Notes under the pieces: model-generated
Databases searched by the model: none
Seen by the model: only the letters and a program-made list of their open reading frames with translations
What the model was told of the DNA's origin: nothing
From: UBA9732 sp963615565
GTDB lineage: Bacteria > Spirochaetota > Spirochaetia > Sphaerochaetales > Sphaerochaetaceae
DNA length: 24,606 nucleotides
Reading direction: 5' to 3'
Assembly: GCA_963615565.1 (NCBI GenBank)
Contig: CAVEGR010000128.1
Coordinates: 1-24,606 of the forward strand
Translations under genes and position numbers: made by a program
Shown: positions 8,689-15,090 of the stretch, piece by piece
How the letters are laid out: each line of letters begins with the position of its first letter
Position numbering within the stretch: position 1 is the first letter of the stretch

Positions 8689-9462
8689 ATGGCACACATT
8701 CGTTGTGATTTTCGCTCAGAAACGCTGGACATGGGAACATCCATGACAGCGTTTCTTCCTGAGAATATTGACTGCTCAAAAGCAAAAGTTGTGTACTTGT
8801 TACATGGACTTTCTGACAACTGTACTGGTTGGTCTAGGTATACAAGCGTAGAACGCTATGCTAGGCGCTACAATGTAGCTGTAATAATGCCAGAAGTACA
8901 AAGAAGTTTTTATAGCGACATGACGCTAGGACTTGCCTACTTCACATTTGTTTCACAAGAACTTCCACAAATATGCTCAAATCTATTTGGCTTGTCCAAA
9001 GACAAGAAACTAAATTACATAATGGGCCTTTCTATGGGTGGTTATGGTGCAATTAAGAACGTTTTAAACTTCCCGGACAAATATGAAGGATGTGCTTCAT
9101 TTTCAGCTGTAACAGATATTGTAGAAAGAGTTTCTAAAGCAGAAGGCTCAAGAGAAAATGAATATAAAGCTATTTTTGGGAAGGAATGCAAAGTTCCTGA
9201 AAATTGCAATCTCTTTGAAATGCTTTCCTCTTTAGAAACATCAAAAACTAGCCTTTCAAGCTTGCCTTGTTTTTATATGGCATGTGGCAAACAGGATGCT
9301 CTTCTTGCCCAAAATGAAAGATTTGCATCAGAGCTTATCAAAGCAGGAATTGATTGCAAATTTGAAAGTTGGGATGGAATCCATAGCTGGGATTTTTGGG
9401 ATCCTGCTGTAGAAAAAGCTTTTTCCTTTTTCTTTGAAAAAACTTCTAAGGAGAACTCATAA
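8689..9462 (+). CDS. Alpha/beta-hydrolase esterase, EstA/esterase D-like
   Basis: A 257-residue predicted cytoplasmic serine esterase. LLHGLSDN (37-44) is the oxyanion-hole region and GLSMGG holds the nucleophile Ser115. The acid is probably the Asp in GKQDALL and the catalytic His is in GIHSWDFWD, so the triad looks complete. No signal peptide is present. An upstream in-frame ATG at 8644 lies inside the previous gene; the ATG at 8689 is preferred because AGAGGAG sits eight bases before it. The family (tributyrin esterase, S-formylglutathione hydrolase-like) has broad acyl-ester specificity. Given the murQ neighbour it might remove an acyl group from a wall fragment, such as O-acetyl, but this is a guess from context. 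The stop overlaps the murQ start by 1 bp (TAATG). Confidence 0.8.
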   Translation: MAHIRCDFRSETLDMGTSMTAFLPENIDCSKAKVVYLLHGLSDNCTGWSRYTSVERYARRYNVAVIMPEVQRSFYSDMTLGLAYFTFVSQELPQICSNLFGLSKDKKLNYIMGLSMGGYGAIKNVLNFPDKYEGCASFSAVTDIVERVSKAEGSRENEYKAIFGKECKVPENCNLFEMLSSLETSKTSLSSLPCFYMACGKQDALLAQNERFASELIKAGIDCKFESWDGIHSWDFWDPAVEKAFSFFFEKTSKENS

Positions 9463-10364
9463 TGAATAAAACTATTGATCTTAGCAAAATGACAACAGAA
9501 GCTAGAAATCCGCTCTCTGTGGAACTAGATAACATGACACCTCTTGAAGTTGTCACACTTATGAATAATGAAGATACAAAGGTTCCACAGGCCATAAAGC
9601 CACATTTGAAACAGATAGCACAAGCCGTACAGTGGTGTATAAATTCACTTGAAAATGGTGGACGTATCATATATATGGGCGCTGGAACAAGCGGAAGACT
9701 TGGTGTTGTGGATGCTTCAGAGTGTCCTCCTACTTTTGGTGTTCCTGCAGAAATGGTCGTTGGCCTCATAGCAGGAGGTGAAAGAGCTTTCATTAAAGCT
9801 GTTGAAGGAGCTGAAGATAGTGCTCAGCTTGGAGCAGACAATTTAAGGGAACTTGAACTAAATTCAAATGATACAGTTATTGGTCTTGCTGCAAGTGGTC
9901 GTACTCCTTATGTTATAGGAGGCTTAGAATATTCCAATAGCCTTGGATGCAACACTGTAGCAATATCGTGTAACGAGAATTCTGCAATAGGAAAAGTTGC
10001 AAAACTTGCAATAGAAATTATAGTTGGTCCAGAAGTTCTTACAGGCTCAACTAGATTAAAAGCTGGAACCGCACAAAAACTAGTTCTTAATATGATTTCT
10101 ACCGCCAGCATGGTAGGTATTGGCAAATGTTATAAAAATCTAATGGTAGATGTCATGCAATCCAATGAGAAGCTCCATGTTCGTGCTCAGAACATTGTCA
10201 TGGAAGTAACAGGGATATCTAGAGAAGAAGCAAAAGCAACGTTGGAGCTTGCAAACGGAAGTGTAAAAAAGGCAATAGTCATGATTCTAGCTAATTGTAA
10301 CGGGGAAGAAGCCGATTCAAAACTTGCTGTAGCACATGGACATGTGAGAAAAGCAATAGGGTAA
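9462..10364 (+). CDS. murQ: N-acetylmuramic acid 6-phosphate etherase
   Basis: A 300-residue SIS-fold enzyme that cleaves the lactyl ether of MurNAc-6-phosphate to give GlcNAc-6-phosphate and D-lactate, the committed step in MurNAc salvage. The phosphosugar-binding segment GAGTSGRLGVVDASECPP (73-90) includes Glu87, which aligns with the catalytic Glu of characterised MurQ proteins. EGAEDS (115-120), ASGRTPYV (144-151) and GPEVLTGSTRLKAGTAQK are further family signatures. The C-terminal domain with GISREEAKATLELANGSVK is the usual helical cap, and the length is standard. It is translationally coupled to the esterase and lies 5 bp before the kinase gene, so its phosphorylated substrate is probably made by that kinase. 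Confidence 0.96.
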   Translation: MNKTIDLSKMTTEARNPLSVELDNMTPLEVVTLMNNEDTKVPQAIKPHLKQIAQAVQWCINSLENGGRIIYMGAGTSGRLGVVDASECPPTFGVPAEMVVGLIAGGERAFIKAVEGAEDSAQLGADNLRELELNSNDTVIGLAASGRTPYVIGGLEYSNSLGCNTVAISCNENSAIGKVAKLAIEIIVGPEVLTGSTRLKAGTAQKLVLNMISTASMVGIGKCYKNLMVDVMQSNEKLHVRAQNIVMEVTGISREEAKATLELANGSVKKAIVMILANCNGEEADSKLAVAHGHVRKAIG

Positions 10365-10369
10365 TTAAC

Positions 10370-11272
10370 ATGGGATTTGTTGTAGGTATTGATGGTGGTG
10401 GAACCAAAACTTCGGTTCTATGCTGTAATAAGGACGGAGAAAAAATAGCAGCCACAAAATTTGGTCCTTTTAATCTCAATAGCATTGGAGAAGAAGCCTT
10501 TACATATCTTCTTAAGGAAATATGCTTGTATATTGAGCATGAAATGGAAACTCATGGAGAATGTGAAGCTCTTTGTATTGGAGCTGCTGGAATTAGCAAC
10601 ACTAGAATGCAAGAATTAGTCTCTTCATCTATGAACAAACATAAGATAACAAATTGGAAGCTTGTAGGAGATCATGAGATAGCTTTGTGTGGAGCATTAG
10701 ACGGAAAAAGTGGCATTGGTGTGATTGCTGGAACAGGTTCTATTTGTTTTGGTTGTGACAGAAACGGACTGTATGAAAGAGCTGGTGGATGGGGACATCT
10801 CATTGGAGATGCTGGCAGTGGCTATGCGCTTGGAAGAGATGCTCTTGTAGCCATTACTAAAGCATATGATGGTTATGGGAAACACTCAGAAATTAGCGAT
10901 ATGTTGTCATCTGAAATGCAATTATCAACACGTGCACAGATAATTTCTTATGTTTATTCAAATGACAAAAGTGCCATTTCAGCCCTTGCACCAATTGTTG
11001 AGAAAGCATGCTCCTTAGGAGATACTGTTGCTAAAGAAATAATTACCAAAAATGCGTGTGCTTTAGCGTACATGGTTGAAACTGTAGCAAAGAAACTTTC
11101 TCTTTCAAAAACAAACGTTGCAATGTTAGGTGGCCTCTTATCAAATCAAACAAACCTAAGAGCTACATTTATTGAAAAAATGCATGAAATAGATCCAGAT
11201 AAATCATGCATAGATCCTCTACATAATGCAGCCACAGGAGCCATTATGATGGCTTTGGAAATGGTAAAATGA
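10370..11272 (+). CDS. BadF/BadG-family N-acetylhexosamine kinase, probable MurNAc/GlcNAc kinase (MurK-like)
   Basis: A 300-residue ASKHA-fold sugar kinase. The phosphate-1 loop is GIDGGGTKT (6-14), Asp101 in the GDHEIAL segment is the likely catalytic base, the phosphate-2 loop is AGTGSICFG (120-128), and GGWGHLIGDAGSGYALG follows, as in GlcNAc kinases. The adenosine motif MLGGLL lies near the C-terminus. The closest characterised idea is MurK of Clostridium acetobutylicum, which phosphorylates MurNAc and GlcNAc; MurNAc as substrate here is inferred from position next to murQ. There is no strong Shine-Dalgarno, so translation may depend on coupling. Its TGA overlaps the ATG of the permease gene (ATGA at 11269-11272). 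Confidence 0.88.
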   Translation: MGFVVGIDGGGTKTSVLCCNKDGEKIAATKFGPFNLNSIGEEAFTYLLKEICLYIEHEMETHGECEALCIGAAGISNTRMQELVSSSMNKHKITNWKLVGDHEIALCGALDGKSGIGVIAGTGSICFGCDRNGLYERAGGWGHLIGDAGSGYALGRDALVAITKAYDGYGKHSEISDMLSSEMQLSTRAQIISYVYSNDKSAISALAPIVEKACSLGDTVAKEIITKNACALAYMVETVAKKLSLSKTNVAMLGGLLSNQTNLRATFIEKMHEIDPDKSCIDPLHNAATGAIMMALEMVK

Positions 11273-12414
11273 CCGCAAAGTTGAATGTTGATGTAAACAA
11301 AGTTGGAAAAAAGAATACATTCAAGAAACTGGAAGAAATATTTCTTCCCCTACTTCCCGGCTTTGTTATAGCGGGCCTGTGTGCAGGTTTTGCATCTCTT
11401 CTTGCTCAATTTATGCCAAATTATAAAGAAATTCCTCTCTGGTACACAGTCCATACAATCTTGAGTCTTATAAATACTGCATTTACATCATATTTGTCTG
11501 CATGGGTTGGCTTTTCTGCTGCAAAATGCTTTGGTTGTAGTCAAATTTGTGGCGGAATACTGGGAATGGCAACATGCCTTGATAAAGTAAATACTCTATC
11601 TAACATACTAGGACTTTATAATGAAACAAGTCCTTTGACATCGGTCTTACATTCAGGAAGTGGTGGGGTCATGACCGTTATCTTTGGGGTATGGATGCTC
11701 AGCTATGTGGAAAAATTTCTGCACAAGAGAATAAATAAGACGGTAGACATGATTGTAACTCCTTTCATTTCTTTTCTTGTGTGCATTCTTCCATGTCTAT
11801 TTATTTTTATGCCTATCTTTGGTTTTATATCTAATTTGCTATGCACCGGCATTGAATTCTTGGCAACTAACGAAAGCCTTATTGTTAGACTTTTAAGCGG
11901 ATACATTTGTGCTAGCTTGTTTTTACCTGCAACTTTGTTTGGTCTGCAGTATGCTTTTATTGCACTATATGCAATTCAACTGGAGGCAACAGGAAGCATA
12001 ACACTCTACCCTGTTCTTGCAATGGCAGGAGCAAGCCAAGTAGGTGCAGGTCTTGCAATATCAATTAAAGCAAAAAGAATGAAGAACGATACCTTAAAAA
12101 CAGCTGCCACTGGAGGAATTCTCCCTGGTATGATGGGCATTGGTTCAACCTTACTCTATGGGGTTACACTTCCTCATCCAAAAGTGTTTTTATCTTCATG
12201 CCTTGGAGCTGGTTTTGGAGGTGCTTTTATAGTTGCAACAAAAGTTGGTAGTACAGGCTGGGGTCCGTCTGGGCTTCTTGCACTACCACTTATGACAAAG
12301 GGTGCGGGAACTCCTGTTTCAAGCATGCTAAATTATCTTGCAGGACTTATTCTTGCATGTATTGCAGGTTTTATACTCACAAGCTTTCTTGTACAGAAAA
12401 AAGACCTTGCATAG
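11269..12414 (+). CDS. Stand-alone PTS EIIC-like membrane protein, probable non-phosphorylating MurNAc permease
   Basis: A 381-residue, roughly ten-span membrane protein resembling the EIIC domain of the glucose/sucrose/MurNAc PTS superfamily. Only about 20 residues precede the first span, so there is no EIIB domain and no phosphorylatable Cys; no EIIB or EIIA gene is nearby. By eye, the family segment with GLHW reads FGLQYAF, placing Gln227 where the conserved His sits. The GITEP-type loop reads GIGST at 290-294, placing Ser293 where the conserved Glu sits. The text after it (YGVTLPHPKVFLSSCLGAGFGGA) still aligns well with BglF/MurP-like proteins. Both phosphotransfer residues therefore appear lost, suggesting a facilitator or ion-coupled carrier working with the adjacent kinase. 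The start overlaps the kinase stop by 4 bp. The gene ends 21 bp from a convergent regulator gene with no visible terminator. Confidence 0.78.
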   Translation: MTAKLNVDVNKVGKKNTFKKLEEIFLPLLPGFVIAGLCAGFASLLAQFMPNYKEIPLWYTVHTILSLINTAFTSYLSAWVGFSAAKCFGCSQICGGILGMATCLDKVNTLSNILGLYNETSPLTSVLHSGSGGVMTVIFGVWMLSYVEKFLHKRINKTVDMIVTPFISFLVCILPCLFIFMPIFGFISNLLCTGIEFLATNESLIVRLLSGYICASLFLPATLFGLQYAFIALYAIQLEATGSITLYPVLAMAGASQVGAGLAISIKAKRMKNDTLKTAATGGILPGMMGIGSTLLYGVTLPHPKVFLSSCLGAGFGGAFIVATKVGSTGWGPSGLLALPLMTKGAGTPVSSMLNYLAGLILACIAGFILTSFLVQKKDLA

Positions 12415-12435
12415 AGTTAAGAAACTGAGCCAAAA

Positions 12436-13098
12436 TCATACTTTCAACGCAAAGTGATTCTTCTGATAATCAATAAGACCCTCTTCTTTCATCTTTCTAA
12501 GCTCAATGGAAAGACCACTACGTTCTACAGAAAGATAGTCTGCAAGTTGTTGCCGTGAAAACGGAATATCGAACTCACATTGTCCCCCTTTTTGGGCTTC
12601 AAAGGAAAGATATGACATTAATTTTGCTCTTGTAGTGCGTTGTCCCATGTGAGTGATTTTGTCGCTAAATTTCAAGTTTTTCCCAGCCAGTTCCTCAAGT
12701 AGGTTTCTGATGAGCCTATTATGATATAGACATGCAGTGGAACATATATTGAGAACCCTATTCACATTCAGATACAACACTTTTACATCTGTTTCTGCCA
12801 CCACACTTACATTCAAAAGATAGCTGGGAGCACAAGCATAAGAAACCGCAAAGGTCTCTCCAGCTCCAGCTTTGGACACTATATTTCTATTTCCCCATAT
12901 ATCCTCCTGAATTATCAGGATTGTGCCACAGAGAACAAGACCTATTGAAGAAACAGAGTCTCCAGCATGGAGAATGTAGGTATCTTTAAGATAATCATTC
13001 TTTCGAGTATCAAGACAAGACAACATGGCCTCAATTTCTTTCTCAGAGATGCCAGAAAAGAGACGGGCTGCTCTTATTACAGATAGGTATTCGCTCAT
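12436..13098 (-). CDS. Crp/Fnr-family transcriptional regulator, HcpR-like
   Basis: A 220-residue regulator. An N-terminal cyclic-nucleotide-binding-type beta-barrel (about 15-125) is followed by a dimerisation helix and a winged helix-turn-helix (FSRQQLADYLSVERSGLSIE, about 178-197). It lacks the CxxCxxC cluster of classical FNR. The Cys pair in the CSTAC segment (about 118-122) is shared, as far as I recall, with related clostridial regulators. Divergence from hcp suggests it is the nitrosative/redox-stress regulator of that gene, as HcpR proteins are elsewhere; that role is inference. The ATG follows AAGAGG plus a tandem copy of GAGGTTTTAT, whose upstream ATG is out of frame. The gene is convergent with the EIIC-like gene. 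Confidence 0.85.
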   Translation of the reverse strand: MSEYLSVIRAARLFSGISEKEIEAMLSCLDTRKNDYLKDTYILHAGDSVSSIGLVLCGTILIIQEDIWGNRNIVSKAGAGETFAVSYACAPSYLLNVSVVAETDVKVLYLNVNRVLNICSTACLYHNRLIRNLLEELAGKNLKFSDKITHMGQRTTRAKLMSYLSFEAQKGGQCEFDIPFSRQQLADYLSVERSGLSIELRKMKEEGLIDYQKNHFALKV

Positions 13099-13138
13099 AA
13101 AACCTCATAAAACCTCTTAAAAATCTCATTTATGTTGA

Positions 13139-13162
13139 AAAATCAACAGACTTGTTGATTTT
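13139..13162. promoter_or_regulatory. Candidate HcpR-type operator between the regulator gene and hcp
   Basis: AAAATCAACA (13139-13148) and TGTTGATTTT (13153-13162) are perfect inverse 10-bp arms around GACT. A symmetric site with a 4-bp centre fits a Crp/Fnr-family dimer. It ends 2 bp before a TATACT -10 hexamer of hcp and covers the -35 position, which would suit repression, or activation by displacement. Confidence 0.6.
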
Positions 13163-13164
13163 CT

Positions 13165-13170
13165 TATACT
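13165..13170 (+). promoter_or_regulatory. Candidate -10 element of the hcp promoter
   Basis: TATACT lies 66 bp before the hcp start. No good -35 hexamer occurs at the right distance; the palindrome 13139-13162 occupies that position, which fits a promoter controlled by the regulator encoded upstream. Confidence 0.45.
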
Positions 13171-13179
13171 ATCATATTT

Positions 13180-13209
13180 CTTGAAATTCAAGGGTTTTTG
13201 CAAAACCCT
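13180..13209 (+). repeat. Two consecutive palindromes in the hcp leader
   Basis: CTTGAA-A-TTCAAG (13180-13192) overlaps AGGGTTTT-TGC-AAAACCCT (13191-13209). The second forms a perfect 8-bp hairpin with a 3-nt loop in the probable 5' UTR, and is a variant of the GAGGTTTTTGCAAAA motif seen at 4723, 23008 and 23161. The two structures share bases 13191-13192, so they could be mutually exclusive. Confidence 0.55.
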
Positions 13210-13235
13210 CTTAATACAATATGTGAGGTTTTGTT

Positions 13236-14831
13236 ATGGACAGCAAAATGTTTTGTTTTCAGTGTGAACAGACAGCAGGTTGCACCGGCTGTACTGGTAG
13301 AGCCGGAGTGTGTGGAAAGTCTGCAGATGTAGCAAAATTGCAGGATGAGCTGACCGGTGCTCTTATAGGACTAGCAAGAGTTGCAGAAGGATCAACAAAA
13401 GTTAATGATGATACTTGCCGCCTTTTGATTGAAGGACTCTTCACCACAATTACCAATGTAAACTTTAATGAAAAGACAATTTCTCATCTTACAGATTTGG
13501 TACATGTTGAGAAGAATAGACTTGCTTCTAGTTGCTCCGCATGTGCTTCTTCATGCAGAGACAATGATGATTATGACATGACCAAAATTTGGACAGCAAA
13601 TGAGGATATTAGAAGTCTAAAATCTCTGATTCTCTTTGGAATAAGAGGTATGGCTGCATATGCTCATCATGCAATGGTACTTGGTTATACAAATGAAGAA
13701 GTCAATAGTTTCTTCCTCAAAGCTCTTTTTACTCTAGGAGAAGACTTAGGAATGGACAAACTTCTTCCTGTGGTTATGGAAGTAGGTGAAAAAAATCTGA
13801 AATGCATGGCACTTCTTGATGAAGCCAATACTTCAAAATATGGAAATCCTACCCCTGTGACAGTTCCACTGACTGTAGAGAAGGGACCATTTATTGTAAT
13901 CTCAGGACACGACCTCAGAGATCTTGAGATTCTTCTTAAACAGACAGAAGGAAAAGGAATCAATATCTATACACATGGTGAAATGCTTCCTGCACACGGA
14001 TATCCTGAGCTCAAAAAGTATTCCCAGCTCAAGGGTAACTTTGGAACGGCTTGGCAGAATCAGCAGAAAGAGTTTGCAGATATCCCTGCACCAGTTCTCT
14101 TTACAACAAACTGTCTTATGCCTCCAAAAGCAAGCTATGCTGACCGTGTATTCACTACATCTGTTGTATCTTATCCTGAGATGGTTCATATTGGCGATGA
14201 CAAGGACTTTACTCCAGTTATTGAAAAAGCTCTTGAGCTTGGTGGTTATAAGGAAGATAAAGAATTTACAGGTATTAACGGAGGAAAGACTGTCATGACA
14301 GGCTTTGCACGTAATACTGTACTTGGAGTAGCAGATCAGGTAATAGACGCTGTAAAGAGTGGTGCTATCAAACATTTCTTCTTAGTTGCAGGATGTGATG
14401 GTGCAAGACCTGGTAGAAATTACTACACTGAGTTTGTCAAAAAGACCCCATCTGACACAGTAGTTCTCACTCTTGCTTGCGGAAAATATCGTTTTAATGA
14501 CCTAGACTTGGGTACTATTGGAGGTCTTCCAAGACTTATGGATGTAGGGCAGTGCAATGATGCCTACAGTGCAATCCAAATTGCACTTGCATTGGCTAAT
14601 GCCTTTGGATGCGGTGTGAATGACCTTCCTCTTTCCATGGTACTTTCATGGTACGAGCAGAAAGCGGTATGCATTCTCCTGACACTTCTGTACCTTGGGA
14701 TAAAGAACATTCTTTTAGGCCCTACTCTTCCTGCATTCATATCTCCAAATGTGCTTAAGTATCTTGTCGATAACTTTGCAATTTCCCCAATTTCAACACC
14801 AGATGAAGATCTCAAAAAGCTTCTGAAATAA
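13236..14831 (+). CDS. hcp: Hybrid-cluster protein (hydroxylamine reductase / nitric oxide reductase type)
   Basis: A 531-residue cytoplasmic Fe-S enzyme linked in other bacteria to hydroxylamine or NO reduction and protein S-nitrosylation. The N-terminal cluster Cys are C7, C10, C19 and C26 (CxxC-x8-C-x6-C), close to the class I spacing, with an extra Cys at 16. Expected hybrid-cluster ligands are all visible in order: His in SGHDLRD, Glu in HGEMLPAHGYP, Cys in TTNCLMPP, the persulphide Cys in VAGCDGARPGR, Cys in LACGKYRF, Cys in VGQCNDAY, and Glu and Lys in SWYEQKAV. The enzyme should therefore be functional. GTGAGG lies 8 bp before the ATG. The gene is divergent from an HcpR-like regulator and ends at a strong terminator, so it is probably monocistronic. 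Confidence 0.96.
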   Translation: MDSKMFCFQCEQTAGCTGCTGRAGVCGKSADVAKLQDELTGALIGLARVAEGSTKVNDDTCRLLIEGLFTTITNVNFNEKTISHLTDLVHVEKNRLASSCSACASSCRDNDDYDMTKIWTANEDIRSLKSLILFGIRGMAAYAHHAMVLGYTNEEVNSFFLKALFTLGEDLGMDKLLPVVMEVGEKNLKCMALLDEANTSKYGNPTPVTVPLTVEKGPFIVISGHDLRDLEILLKQTEGKGINIYTHGEMLPAHGYPELKKYSQLKGNFGTAWQNQQKEFADIPAPVLFTTNCLMPPKASYADRVFTTSVVSYPEMVHIGDDKDFTPVIEKALELGGYKEDKEFTGINGGKTVMTGFARNTVLGVADQVIDAVKSGAIKHFFLVAGCDGARPGRNYYTEFVKKTPSDTVVLTLACGKYRFNDLDLGTIGGLPRLMDVGQCNDAYSAIQIALALANAFGCGVNDLPLSMVLSWYEQKAVCILLTLLYLGIKNILLGPTLPAFISPNVLKYLVDNFAISPISTPDEDLKKLLK

Positions 14832-14839
14832 CCTATTGG

Positions 14840-14872
14840 CTCCCCTTTCCAAAATGGAAGGGGAGTTTTTTT
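14840..14872 (+). terminator. Intrinsic terminator of hcp
   Basis: CTCCCCTTTCCA pairs with TGGAAGGGGAG (one bulge) around a short A-rich loop, followed by seven T (14866-14872). It sits 8 bp after the hcp stop codon. Confidence 0.9.
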
Positions 14873-14891
14873 CTTTTTCAAATCAAAACGA

Positions 14892-14971
14892 GAAAAAGAA
14901 AAAAGGAACTGTTCTTTTATAGCAGTCCCCTTTCTCGGATCCTTCATCTGACAGACTACAGACCCACTCTT
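14892..14971 (-). ncRNA. Candidate small leftward transcript with its own promoter and terminator
   Basis: On the minus strand TTGTGT (15002-15007) and TATACT (14978-14983) are 18 bp apart. About 45 nt downstream of the implied start, an 11-bp stem (14923-14933 with 14901-14911, two G-U pairs in the RNA) is followed by TTTTTTC, a typical terminator for leftward transcription. No ORF uses these signals. The implied RNA is about 80 nt. Alternatively the hairpin merely blocks antisense read-through toward hcp. Confidence 0.3.
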
Positions 14972-15090
14972 TTCTTTAGTATAACGAGCAATTTCAGTAT
15001 AACACAAAAAAACAAGACGTGAATACATAAAATATAGTAATTTTCTTGAACGATTTGAGTGAATTTGTTGTTTTTTTTGTATTTATTTAT

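Noticed and set aside
13135..13146. Classical FNR box (TTGAAAAATCAA)
   Set aside because: The half-sites are two bases closer than in an FNR box, and the neighbouring 10-bp palindrome is a better site.
15046..15090. Upstream TTG start for the RecQ-like gene
   Set aside because: No Shine-Dalgarno, and the added residues are hydrophobic and absent from the family; the ATG at 15091 is better.
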